Source: Planctomycetes bacterium UBA2386
Lineage (GTDB): Bacteria; Planctomycetota; UBA1135; UBA2386
DNA: 24,128 nt
Reading direction: 5' to 3'
Assembly (NCBI GenBank): GCA_002343845.1
Contig: DDSQ01000073.1
Coordinates: forward strand, 1-24,128
Positions 7,153 through 15,944 of this stretch are shown piece by piece (the stretch's first letter is position 1; each line of letters begins with the position of its first letter). Under the pieces are notes generated by a model. That model made no database searches. It had not been told where the DNA came from and saw only the letters and a program-made list of their open reading frames with translations. Both the position numbers and the translations under genes were made by a program.

Positions 7153-8565
7153 ATGACCTACGACGTGCTCGTCCTCGGTGCCGGCCCCGCCGGCTACGTC
7201 TGCGCCATCCGCTGCGCCCAGCTCGGCCTGAAGACCGCGGTGATCGAGAAGGAGAACCTCGGCGGCGTCTGCCTCAACGTCGGCTGCATCCCCAGCAAGG
7301 CGCTGATCGCCGCCAGCAAGCTCGTCGACAAGATCCGTCACGCCGACGTGATGGGCATCAAGGCGAAGCTCGAAGGCATCGACCTCGGCGCGCTGGTCAC
7401 GTGGAAGGCCGGCATCGTCAACAAGCTGACGTCGGGCGTCGGCGGCCTGCTGAAGAACCACAAGGTCGACGTGTTCTTCGGCGACGGCAAGGTCGTGGCG
7501 AAGAACCGGGTCGAGGTGAAGGGCAAGGACGGCACCAAGACCGTCGAAGCGAAGAACGTCGTCGTCGCCGTCGGCAGCACGCCGATCGAGATCCCGGGCT
7601 TCCCGTTCGACGGCGAGAGCGTGTGGTCGAGCACGCACGCGCTGGCGCCGAAGCAGCTGCCCAAGCGCATGATCGTGATCGGCGGCGGCTACATCGGCCT
7701 CGAGCTCGGCCTCGTCTACCACAAGCTCGGCACCGAGATCCGCGTGCTCGAGTTCATGGACCGCGTGCTGCCCGGCATGGAGGAGGAGCTGAGCAAGGAG
7801 ATGGGGCGCTCGCTGAAGAAGAAGAAGATCGAAGTGCACCTGAAGACCAAGGCCACCGGCTTCAAGAAGACCAAGAACGGCCTCGAGGTGTCCGCAGAGG
7901 TCGACGGCAAGCCGCAGACGTTCGAATGCGACGTGGTGCTGTCGTGCGTCGGCCGCCGCCCGTCGGGCAAGGGCCTCGGGCTCGAGGCGATCGGCGTCAA
8001 GGTCGACGACCGCGGCTTCGTGACGGTCGACCACCGCCGCATGACCAACGTGGCGGGCATCTACGCGATCGGCGACGTCGCCGGCCAGCCGATGCTCGCG
8101 CACAAGGGTTCGCACGAAGGGCTCGTCGCGGCGGCGGCGATCGCCGGCGACAAGGGCGCTGCCTACGACCCGGCGTCGGTGCCGGCGGTGATCTTCACCG
8201 ACCCCGAGATCGCGTCCGTCGGCCTGTCGGTCGAGGAGGCGAAGAAGGCTGGCTTCGAGCCGGTCGAGGGCAAGTTCCCGTTCGGCGCCTCGGGGCGCGC
8301 GATGTCACTCAACGAGACCGAAGGCTGGGTGAAGGTCGTCGGCGACGCCAAGACCGACAAGCTGCTCGGCGTGCACATGATCGGCCCCGAGGTCACCGAG
8401 CTCGTCGCCGAGGCCGCACTCGCGCTCGAGATGGGCGCCACGGTGTCGGATCTCGCGCAGACGATCCACGCGCACCCGACGCTGCCCGAAGCGATGATGG
8501 AGGCCGCCGAGGCCGTGCACAGCATGGCCGTGCACATCTTCCAGACGCCGAAGAAGGCGCACTGA
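7153..8565 (+). CDS. lpdA: Dihydrolipoamide dehydrogenase (E3)
   Basis: A 470-residue FAD disulfide oxidoreductase that reoxidises dihydrolipoyl groups of 2-oxo acid dehydrogenase complexes with NAD+. The FAD-binding GxGxxG is at residues 9-14, the redox-active disulfide is GGVCLNVGC (Cys40, Cys45), the NAD-binding GGGYIG starts near residue 177, and the C-terminal HPTLPE supplies the catalytic His441/Glu446 pair. Length is normal for the family. It lies 76 bases after the multicopper oxidase on the same strand. It most likely serves the E2/E1 alpha genes at the start of the window, from which five metal-related genes and one secreted protein separate it. No Shine-Dalgarno sequence is evident before the ATG. 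Confidence 0.96.
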   Translation: MTYDVLVLGAGPAGYVCAIRCAQLGLKTAVIEKENLGGVCLNVGCIPSKALIAASKLVDKIRHADVMGIKAKLEGIDLGALVTWKAGIVNKLTSGVGGLLKNHKVDVFFGDGKVVAKNRVEVKGKDGTKTVEAKNVVVAVGSTPIEIPGFPFDGESVWSSTHALAPKQLPKRMIVIGGGYIGLELGLVYHKLGTEIRVLEFMDRVLPGMEEELSKEMGRSLKKKKIEVHLKTKATGFKKTKNGLEVSAEVDGKPQTFECDVVLSCVGRRPSGKGLGLEAIGVKVDDRGFVTVDHRRMTNVAGIYAIGDVAGQPMLAHKGSHEGLVAAAAIAGDKGAAYDPASVPAVIFTDPEIASVGLSVEEAKKAGFEPVEGKFPFGASGRAMSLNETEGWVKVVGDAKTDKLLGVHMIGPEVTELVAEAALALEMGATVSDLAQTIHAHPTLPEAMMEAAEAVHSMAVHIFQTPKKAH

Positions 8566-8646
8566 GTCGCGGCGAGTCCGCCCTTCACGCCGACGACCCT
8601 GCTGCCGCGTGTGCAGGCCCTCGACGAGGTCCGGCTGAGCCGCCAT

Positions 8647-8698
8647 CGGCGTCTCGTCGATCCCGTCGGCGAACACGGCGACCCCGCGGCAGACGCCG
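8647..8698. terminator. Inverted repeat between convergent genes, possible weak terminator
   Basis: CGGCGTCT at 8647-8654 and AGACGCCG at 8691-8698 are perfect inverted 8-mers with a 36-base loop. They sit in the 142-base gap where lpdA (+) and the kinase gene (-) converge. There is no T-tract on either side and the loop is long, so a classical intrinsic terminator is doubtful. Apart from this I see nothing in 8566-8707. Confidence 0.15.
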
Positions 8699-8707
8699 CC
8701 GCGCGAT

Positions 8708-11700
8708 CTACCTGTCCCCCGCCGCTGCGTCGAGGCGCGCTTTCCACTCGGCGTGCTTCGCTTCGTCCCCCGTGGCGCGGTAGAGCTCGACGAGCGCCTC
8801 GACCGCCTGGCGAAGAAGGACCTGATCGCTCGCGGGGATCGCGGCCCGCTGCGCATCGAGCCCGCGCCAGCCGCCGAGCAGCAACGGCTCGGCTTCGGCC
8901 GGCATCCCACTGGCCAGCAACGAACGCCCGAGCAGGGCCTCGGTAGCGGCCGTCTGCCACCCGCCGATCGCGTTCGCTCGGCGCAACGCCAGCGACTCCT
9001 CCAGCCAAGGACGTGGCGTCACGGCATCGCCGCTCGCGAAGAGGCGGCGCGAGAACTGGGTCAGCAACCGGACGAACGTCGCCGTGTCGGCGCCCGGATC
9101 CTGCTTCCATCCCGCCCGAAACTGCTCGAACAACTCGAGCGCCTTGCCCTTCTTGCCGCCGACCAACGACGCCACCGCGAGGTTGTGCACGGCGGCCAGC
9201 GTCTGCGGGTGATTCGCTCCCAACCGCTCCCGCGTCGCAGCGAGGATCTCGTCGTACAACGGCAGCGCCCGATCCATCTGGCCCGCGGCGCGATACTGGA
9301 CCGCGAGGTTGTTGATCGCGGTGAGTGTCTCGGCATGCCGATCGCCGAGATGTTCTCGCTCGAGCCGCACCACTTCCTCGAGCAGCGACAGCGCTTCGGC
9401 CCGCTGCCCGGCCTCGAAGCGCAACCCCGACAGGGTGGCCATGGCGACGAACGCCTTCTGCCGGTTGCCGAAGCGCTGCCGACGGAGCGCGACCACCGTC
9501 TCCATGAGCGCGATGGCCGGCGCGAACTCACGCTTGCCGCCCAGCGCAGTCGCCAGCCCGAAGCGGACTTCGTCGGTCTCCGGATGGTCGCTGCCGAGCA
9601 GGGCTTCGAGCTTCGCCAGCAACTCCGTGTAGGCCTCGACGCCGGCCGCTGGCCCGCCCGCCCGACTGCGAAGCTCGGCGACGTGCCGCAGCGCGATCAA
9701 CGTCTCCGGATGCTCGGCGCCGAGACGCTGGTCGGCGAGCCGATGGCACTCGACGACCATCGCCTCGCCTTCTGCCTTCTGCCCGGCCAGCCACTTCATC
9801 ATCCCGAGGTTGCCCATCATCTTCAGCGTCGTCGGATGTTCGGCGCCGAGGCGCTGCCGGGCCGTATCGAACGCCGGCTGCAAGACCGCGAGACCATCGC
9901 TCGCCTGTCCGGCGTCGCGCATCGCCACGCCGAGGTTGTTCCGGGCCATCAGCGAGTCGGGATGGTGCGCACCGACGGACGCCTCCAACAGGCGAACGAC
10001 CTCGCGGCCGAGTTCGATCGCGCGCTCGGTCTGACCGACGTCCGCGCACACGACCGCCAGATTCGAATGGCTGGTCAACGTGTCGAAGTGCTCGGGGCCC
10101 AGCACACGCCGCCGGGTGGCCCACACTTCCTCCAGCATGGGCAGCGCCAGATCGAAGCGCCCCATCAGCCAATGGCAGTTGGCGAGGTTGGCCTGTGCCA
10201 TCAGCGCATCGGCGTGTTCCGCCCCGCGCAACGCCTTCAAGCGCTCCCAGCAGTCCGTCTTCATCTCGAGCGCTGCAGCCAGGTTGCCGGTCTGCTCGTG
10301 CGCCTCGGCCAGGTTCACGAGAGCAGCGATGGTGTCGCGATGCCCGGCGCCCGACCGCGATTCGTGCAGAGCAGCGGCCCGCTCGAGCAGCTTCTTGGCG
10401 TCGGCGGGAAAGCCGAGCGTCAGCAACGACGTCCCGAGCCGGTGGCACAGGGTCGCCACGACGGACGCATCGCCGACCGCATGCTCGTCGATCCGCTCGC
10501 CGGCTTGCCGCAGTCGCCGCGCGAGCACCTGCTCCAACGGCTCCGTGGCGCGCGCTTGGCGGATGTCGAGGTCGCTGAAGACCGAGAACAGCAACTCACT
10601 GCCGGCCTCGATCTGCGTCAACCGTCGCTGCGTCTGCTCCTTGGCGATGCGCTCGTTCTCGGCCGACGCCTGTGCCTGCTCACGGGCACGCTGTTCCCCG
10701 GCGGCGCGTTCGCTCTCGCGCTTCTCGGCCGCCTGGGCGAGGACCTGCTGGGCGCGGGCCTCGTACATGCCGAGCGTCGTGCCGACGATGCCGGCCAGCA
10801 GCGCCAGCACGAGCAGGGCCGCACCCACCACGGCCGCGCGATGCCGGCGAACGAACTTCTGCACGCGGTACCACCGACCTGGGGGCCGCGCCACGACCGG
10901 CTCGTGCGCGAGGAACCGCCCGATGTCGGCAGCGAAGTGCAGCGGGCTCTCGTAGCGCCGAGTTGGCTCCTTCTCGATCGCCTTCATCACGATCCAGTCG
11001 ATGTCGCTGCGCAGCCAACGCCGCAGCGCCGCCGGGTCGAGCGCGCGACTCGCGGCAACCGCCGGCAGGTCGCGTGCGGTACTCAGCCGCGTGCTGGGAC
11101 GAGGCGGATCCACTTCGCGGACCATGCGCAGCATCTCCAGCAGCGCGCCGCGTTCGAACTGGCTCGCATCGAGCGGCGGCGACCCGACGAGCAACTCGTA
11201 CAGGACCACGCCGAGGGCATAGACGTCCGTGCGCGTGTCGAGATCGCCCGACGACGGATCGGCCTGCTCGGGACTCATGTAGGTCGGCGTGCCGACGATG
11301 GCCCCGGTGTCGCCGAACGTCTGGTCCGTCAGCGCCTGCCCGATCGCCTTGGCGACGCCGAAGTCGATCACCTTGGGCACCGGCCGGCCGTCGACCTCGG
11401 TCACGAGGATGTTGCCCGGCTTGAGGTCGCGATGGATGACGCCCTTCTGGTGCGCGTGCTGGACAGCCTGGCAGATCTGCACGAACAGCTCGAGCCGCGT
11501 CCGCACGCCGATCTGCCGCTGATCGCAGTAGTCCGTCAGCGGCAGGCCGGTGACCAGTTCCATCGCGAACCACGGCTCGCCCCGTTCGGTGGTTCCGCCG
11601 TCGTGCACACGCGCGATGCCCGGATGGTCCATGCGCGCGAGCGCTTGCCGTTCGGCTTCGAAGCGGCGCACGATCGCCGCCGACTCGATGCCGGAACGGA

Positions 11701-12076
11701 TCAGCTTGATCGCGACGCGCCGCCGCACCGGGGCGTGCTGCTCGGCGATCCAGACCGAGCCCATGCCGCCTTCGCCGAGCTTCTCGACGAGCTGGTAGCG
11801 GCCATCGATCCACGTCGCGGCGCGAACGGACTCGACCGGCGAGGATGCGCCCACGGCGAACGGCTGCACGTTGGTCGCCATGGTCCCCGCGCTCGCCGCC
11901 GCGGGTTGTGAGGGTCGCGGCGGCGCGGTTGCGCCGGCCTCGTGATCCGCCGCTGCCGAGCGCGCGAGCCACTCGGCTTGCCGCGAAGCGTCGCCGGGGA
12001 ACAGCCGCGCCAGCTCGGCGCCCCGCTGTGGCGCCGGGATCGCGCGCAGACGTTGCAGGAGTTCGGCGTCGTTCAT
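8708..12076 (-). CDS. Membrane-anchored Ser/Thr protein kinase with C-terminal TPR array
   Basis: A 1122-residue protein if started at the ATG 12076-12074. The frame stays open to 12190, but that would run into recQ, and the segment from MNDAELLQRL reads like a natural N-terminus. A Hanks-type kinase domain occupies about residues 90-375: glycine loop GEGGMGSV (101-108), VAIK lysine (124), HRDLKPGN (Asp217), DFG (Asp238) and SPE (Glu270). All catalytic residues are present, so an active kinase is expected. A single membrane helix (about 414-436) is followed by a Glu/Ala/Arg/Gln-rich coiled coil (about 440-500). Then come some 600 residues of kinesin-light-chain-like TPR repeats, seen as recurring GAEHPxTL and LGxDHPxTxxxxxNL phrases. 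The TPR part should lie outside the cytoplasm and bind peptides or partner proteins. It probably cotranscribes with recQ, 73 bases upstream. Confidence 0.93.
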   Translation of the reverse strand: MNDAELLQRLRAIPAPQRGAELARLFPGDASRQAEWLARSAAADHEAGATAPPRPSQPAAASAGTMATNVQPFAVGASSPVESVRAATWIDGRYQLVEKLGEGGMGSVWIAEQHAPVRRRVAIKLIRSGIESAAIVRRFEAERQALARMDHPGIARVHDGGTTERGEPWFAMELVTGLPLTDYCDQRQIGVRTRLELFVQICQAVQHAHQKGVIHRDLKPGNILVTEVDGRPVPKVIDFGVAKAIGQALTDQTFGDTGAIVGTPTYMSPEQADPSSGDLDTRTDVYALGVVLYELLVGSPPLDASQFERGALLEMLRMVREVDPPRPSTRLSTARDLPAVAASRALDPAALRRWLRSDIDWIVMKAIEKEPTRRYESPLHFAADIGRFLAHEPVVARPPGRWYRVQKFVRRHRAAVVGAALLVLALLAGIVGTTLGMYEARAQQVLAQAAEKRESERAAGEQRAREQAQASAENERIAKEQTQRRLTQIEAGSELLFSVFSDLDIRQARATEPLEQVLARRLRQAGERIDEHAVGDASVVATLCHRLGTSLLTLGFPADAKKLLERAAALHESRSGAGHRDTIAALVNLAEAHEQTGNLAAALEMKTDCWERLKALRGAEHADALMAQANLANCHWLMGRFDLALPMLEEVWATRRRVLGPEHFDTLTSHSNLAVVCADVGQTERAIELGREVVRLLEASVGAHHPDSLMARNNLGVAMRDAGQASDGLAVLQPAFDTARQRLGAEHPTTLKMMGNLGMMKWLAGQKAEGEAMVVECHRLADQRLGAEHPETLIALRHVAELRSRAGGPAAGVEAYTELLAKLEALLGSDHPETDEVRFGLATALGGKREFAPAIALMETVVALRRQRFGNRQKAFVAMATLSGLRFEAGQRAEALSLLEEVVRLEREHLGDRHAETLTAINNLAVQYRAAGQMDRALPLYDEILAATRERLGANHPQTLAAVHNLAVASLVGGKKGKALELFEQFRAGWKQDPGADTATFVRLLTQFSRRLFASGDAVTPRPWLEESLALRRANAIGGWQTAATEALLGRSLLASGMPAEAEPLLLGGWRGLDAQRAAIPASDQVLLRQAVEALVELYRATGDEAKHAEWKARLDAAAGDR

Positions 12077-12149
12077 GCTGCGTCGGGTCGAGGGGAGATC
12101 GGGATGCGAAGGTCGGCAGTCGCCGCAGGCCTGAGCCGCCGCGCGGCCA

Positions 12150-14036
12150 TTATCTGTCGCTCGCCGCGATCGCCGCGAGGAACCGTTCACCGAACGACGC
12201 CAGCTTCTTCTGCCCGACGCCGCGGCAGTTCAACAGCGCCAGCGGCGTCGACGGCCGCACGCGAGCCATCTCGTCGAGCGTCGTGTCGGCGAACACCACG
12301 AACGGCGGCACGCCGAGTTCACCGGCGATCGTGCGCCGCAGGGCGCGCAGCGTGTCGAACAGCGCCTGCTCCGTCGGCGACAGTTCGGGAACGTCGTCGG
12401 CTGCCGCCGCGACGCTCCGGCGAGCGTCCTCGCGCCGCCGGCGTCCACGCGCCGTCAGCGCTTGCTTGGGCATGCGCAACTCGGCCTCCACTTCGCCGCG
12501 CAGCACGCGCGGCGCGTCCGGCCCGAGCGCCAACGTCGGATACTCGCCGTCGCTGCGCACCAGCAACTCCGCGTCGATCAGCTGGTCGACGAAGTTGCCG
12601 AGCCGACCCGCCGGCAGCCCCTTGCACACCCCGAACGTCGGCAGCCGATCGTGGCCGCGTTGCAGCACCCTCTCGCTGCGGCTGCCGCGCAGCACGTCGA
12701 TCACGTAGCCAGCACCGTAACGCTGCCCCGTGCGCGCGACCGCCGAGAGGATCTTCTGCGCCAGCACCGGCCCGTCGGGCACCGGCTCGAGTTCGTCGAG
12801 GCAGACATCGCAGGCGCCGCAGTTGCCCGCCTCGTAGGCCTGCCCGAAGTACTCGCTGATCGCACGATGGCGGCACCGCGCGCGGCCGGCGAAGCGCTGC
12901 ATCTGCGCGAGCAGCCCGAGTTGCGCCTCGAGCGCCGCCGGATCGCCGCCGCTCTCGGCGCTGCTGCGCTCCATCACCGAGCGCCACTTCGCGGCATCGG
13001 CCGCCGAGTAGAGCAGCAGGCACTCGGCGGGCATGCCGTCGCGCCCGGCGCGACCGGTCTCCTGCTGGTAGGCCTCGAGGCTCTTCGGCATGCCGGCGTG
13101 CACGACGAGCCGCACGTCGCTGCGGTCGATGCCCATGCCGAACGCGACCGTCGCGACCACCACGTTCACGCGTTCGGCCCGGAAGTCGGCGGAGAGCTGC
13201 GTGCGTTCGCCGGCCGGCAAGCCCGCGTGGTAGGCGCGCGCGTCGATGCCCTGCTGCTGCAAGGCACTCGCGAGCGCTTCGGTGTCCTTGCGCGCGATGC
13301 AGTAGACGATCGCCGCCGCGTCGGGATGGCGGCGGATCGCCTGGCCGACCTGCGCCTCGAGATCCTGCCGCGGCAGCACGCGGTAGGTCAGCTCGGGGCG
13401 ATCGAACGTGCCAACGCACACGACCGGATCGGCGAGGCGCAGCTGCTCGGCGATGTCGGCGCGCACGCGCGGCGTCGCCGTCGCGGTGAACGCCTGGAAC
13501 GGCACGCCGGGAAACTGCTCGCGCAGCTCGGCAAGGCGCCGGTACTCCGGCCGGAAGTCGTGCCCCCACTGGCTGATGCAGTGCGCCTCGTCGATCGCGA
13601 ACGCGGCGACGTTCTGGCCGCGCAGCCAGCGCAGGAACGCCTCCTGGAACAGCCGCTCGGGAGCGACGAAGAGCAGCCGCAGCGATCGGTCCGCAGCCAT
13701 GCGCCGCAGTTCGGACCGCGCATCCGCCGCCAGGTTGCCATGCACCGCCGCCGCCGGCACGCCGAGCAGCCGCAGGCCGTCGACCTGGTCCTGCATCAAG
13801 GCGATCAGCGGCGACACCACCACGACCAGCCGGTCGAGCAGGAGCGGCGGCAACTGGTAGCACAACGACTTGCCGCCGCCGGTCGGCAGCACGACGAGCG
13901 CGTCACGCCCGTCGAGCGCGGCGTCGATCGCCTCGCGCTGCCGTTCGCGCAGCAGCGCGAAACCGAACCACCGCTGCAGGGCCGCGGTGATCGCGGCATC
14001 CCGCGCAGGCGCGCTGGCCAGGTCCGGCGAACTCAT
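12150..14036 (-). CDS. recQ: ATP-dependent DNA helicase RecQ
   Basis: A 628-residue superfamily 2 helicase that unwinds DNA 3' to 5' in recombination and fork repair. Helicase motif I is PTGGGKS (Lys56), motif II is DEAH (149-152) followed by the RecQ aromatic loop CISQWGHDFRPEY, and motif VI is QETGRAGRDG near residues 325-334. The RecQ-C zinc site is complete (Cys388, 406, 409, 412). A winged-helix region and a C-terminal HRDC domain (about residues 545-628, ending in the GVGQKKLASFGERFL helix-turn) follow. Domain order and length match full-length bacterial RecQ. The ATG start aligns with the usual beginning of the family. The gene follows rarD by 54 bases on the same strand and precedes the kinase gene. 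Confidence 0.96.
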   Translation of the reverse strand: MSSPDLASAPARDAAITAALQRWFGFALLRERQREAIDAALDGRDALVVLPTGGGKSLCYQLPPLLLDRLVVVVSPLIALMQDQVDGLRLLGVPAAAVHGNLAADARSELRRMAADRSLRLLFVAPERLFQEAFLRWLRGQNVAAFAIDEAHCISQWGHDFRPEYRRLAELREQFPGVPFQAFTATATPRVRADIAEQLRLADPVVCVGTFDRPELTYRVLPRQDLEAQVGQAIRRHPDAAAIVYCIARKDTEALASALQQQGIDARAYHAGLPAGERTQLSADFRAERVNVVVATVAFGMGIDRSDVRLVVHAGMPKSLEAYQQETGRAGRDGMPAECLLLYSAADAAKWRSVMERSSAESGGDPAALEAQLGLLAQMQRFAGRARCRHRAISEYFGQAYEAGNCGACDVCLDELEPVPDGPVLAQKILSAVARTGQRYGAGYVIDVLRGSRSERVLQRGHDRLPTFGVCKGLPAGRLGNFVDQLIDAELLVRSDGEYPTLALGPDAPRVLRGEVEAELRMPKQALTARGRRRREDARRSVAAAADDVPELSPTEQALFDTLRALRRTIAGELGVPPFVVFADTTLDEMARVRPSTPLALLNCRGVGQKKLASFGERFLAAIAASDR

Positions 14037-14090
14037 GGCCGCCGTTCGTAGCGAACCGACGGCGCGACTGCACGCGCGCAGATCGTCCCA

Positions 14091-15056
14091 TCACCCGCCC
14101 GCAGCGCCGCGCAGCATCCCGGCGGCGCGGCGATGCCGCAGGCCCTCGATCACGTAGACGAGTAGACCCGCCCAGATCCACGCGAAGCCCTGCGCGCGGC
14201 CGCCGTCGAACGGCTCGTGGTAGACGAGCCAGCCGAGCACGAACTGGATCGACGGCGACAGGTACTGCAGGAGCCCGAGCGTGGTCAGCGGAATGCGCGC
14301 CGCGGCGAATGCGAACCAGACCAGCGGGATTGCAGTGATCCAGCCCGACGACACCAGCAGCAGCGGATCGACGAAGCCACCGCGGGCCAGCGCACCACCG
14401 CCGTGCACGACGAGCCAGCCGACCGCGAGCGGCGCGAACAGCAGCGTCTCGACGGCGAGCCCATCGATCGCCGGCATCGGCGACCGCTTGCGCACGACCC
14501 CGTAGAGCGCCCACGTGATCGCCAGCAGCAACGCCATCCACGGCAGATGACCGACGGCGACGATCAGCCACGCCACGCCGACCGTCGCGAGCGCGATCGC
14601 CAGCCACTGCAACGGCCGTGGCCGTTCGCCGTGCAGAAGCGCGCCGGCGGCAACGTGGAACAGCGGCACCAGGAAGTAACCGAGGCTCGCTTCGAGCAAC
14701 TGCCCGCGCCCGATCGCCCACAGGAACACGAGCCAGTTGCCCATGAGCAGCGCACCGGTCAGCGCGTTCACCGCGAGCAGGCGCCGACTCGCGAGCAACT
14801 TCAGCACGCCGATCAGGCGTCCCTGCGCCGCGAGCACGACGAGCAGGAACAGCAGCGACCACACGGTGCGCTGCGCGACGAGTTCGAGCGCGTCGACGTG
14901 GCCGAGTTGCTTCCAGAAGATCGGGACCAGGCCCCAGAACAGGAAGCAGCCGGCACCGGCGAACAGGCCACTGCGATGCGCAGGGTGGACGGGGGCTCGC
15001 GGCACGAAGGCGCGAACGTTGGCGGCGCCTGCCGATGTCGTCAACACGCGATCCAA
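14091..15056 (-). CDS. rarD: RarD-like EamA-family permease
   Basis: An inner-membrane protein of up to 321 residues with about ten hydrophobic helices. The N-terminal block with FLFWGLVPIFWKQLGHVDALE and HRTVWS-like residues (here QRTVWSLLFLL) is the RarD branch signature of the drug/metabolite transporter superfamily; the C-terminal half has the matching second EamA repeat ending in a VYVIEGLR helix. Substrate is unknown; the family was named from chloramphenicol sensitivity work in Pseudomonas. The start is uncertain. The longest reading uses a TTG at 15056. A GTG at 15005 would give 304 residues, closer to the usual length, and places the first membrane helix about 17 residues from the N-terminus. 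No ribosome-binding site decides between them. Confidence 0.87.
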   Translation of the reverse strand: MDRVLTTSAGAANVRAFVPRAPVHPAHRSGLFAGAGCFLFWGLVPIFWKQLGHVDALELVAQRTVWSLLFLLVVLAAQGRLIGVLKLLASRRLLAVNALTGALLMGNWLVFLWAIGRGQLLEASLGYFLVPLFHVAAGALLHGERPRPLQWLAIALATVGVAWLIVAVGHLPWMALLLAITWALYGVVRKRSPMPAIDGLAVETLLFAPLAVGWLVVHGGGALARGGFVDPLLLVSSGWITAIPLVWFAFAAARIPLTTLGLLQYLSPSIQFVLGWLVYHEPFDGGRAQGFAWIWAGLLVYVIEGLRHRRAAGMLRGAAGG

Positions 15057-15133
15057 CGGTGCGATGGACGTGACACGACCGCCCGCGACGTGGGCCCGCA
15101 GGTGAGGTGCCGAGCCAGCCGAAAATGCACCCC

Positions 15134-15913
15134 ATGACCGAGGACGACTGGGCGCCGCTGCCAGCGGAGCGACTCTGCGAACGTCCCGGTGACGTCGTCG
15201 ATCTCACGCCGCGCAAGCCCAAGCCACCAGCGCCGCCGCCGCCACCGCCGCCGGCACCACCGGACCCGGCCGCGGAGCGTGCACTCGCCGAGTTGAAGCA
15301 GCGGATCGCGCGGCAGCCGGCCGCGACGAGCCTCATCGCGCAGGCGGGGCGCGACGAGCAACGGGCCGCGCGGCGCATGAAGGCCGCCGGCGACGCGCGG
15401 CTCGCCGCGACGCTCGCACACGCCGACGATGCCCAAGCACAGCCCGTGGTCGAGTACGACGCCGGAACCGACGGTCGCGACTCGCGCGAAGAGAGCGAGT
15501 GGTTCCGCGCGCTGCCGCCGGCCGAGCAGGAACGGCTGCACACGTCGTGGGCAGGCAAGCGCTCGCAAGCGATCGACTCCGCCGTCGGCCAGCGCACCCA
15601 CCGGAACCGGCGGTTCGTCGCGGCCGTCGTCGTCTTCGTCGCCGCGATGTTCCTCGGCACCGGCGCCTTCTGGCACGCGACGATCGCCGCCGGGATCGTG
15701 TGCGGAATCTGGTGGCGGCACGCGTCGCCCGACCGCTTCCTGGATCCCCTGCGGGCGCTGGGCTGCCTCTATGCGATGCACGCCATCGCGATGGTCGCGC
15801 AGCAACGCTTCGTGACCGGCCCGTTCTGGGACAGCATCCTGGTCTGCGCTTTCGCGGCGCTCATCGGCTTCGACGGCGAGTGCCGACGCAGCGGCGGCTT
15901 CGACGCACGCTGA
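15134..15913 (+). CDS. Hypothetical membrane protein with polyproline linker
   Basis: A 259-residue protein of no family I recognise. The first 35 residues are acidic/mixed, followed by a proline run (about residues 34-49, nearly all Pro with a few Ala, encoded by near-perfect CCG/CCA repeats at 15229-15262). A charged, Ala/Arg/Gln/Glu-rich region (50-160) is probably helical and cytoplasmic. From about residue 165 there are three or four hydrophobic segments, so the C-terminal third is embedded in the membrane. The start is chosen at the ATG 15134; an ATG at 15125 and a GTG at 15107 are alternatives, and no Shine-Dalgarno sequence helps. GAAAAT at 15121-15126 could be a -10 element of a leaderless transcript starting at 15134, but no -35 is visible. 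It is divergent from rarD. Function unknown. Confidence 0.72.
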   Translation: MTEDDWAPLPAERLCERPGDVVDLTPRKPKPPAPPPPPPPAPPDPAAERALAELKQRIARQPAATSLIAQAGRDEQRAARRMKAAGDARLAATLAHADDAQAQPVVEYDAGTDGRDSREESEWFRALPPAEQERLHTSWAGKRSQAIDSAVGQRTHRNRRFVAAVVVFVAAMFLGTGAFWHATIAAGIVCGIWWRHASPDRFLDPLRALGCLYAMHAIAMVAQQRFVTGPFWDSILVCAFAALIGFDGECRRSGGFDAR

Positions 15914-15944
15914 ACGTCGAGGACCGCACCAGCCTCTGCCGAGA

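Noticed and set aside
8753..11911. A 1052-codon open frame on the + strand opposite the kinase gene.
   Set aside because: It is exactly antisense to a gene with all kinase motifs, and its translation is Arg/Gln/Leu/His-rich with no domain. This is the usual shadow in very GC-rich DNA.
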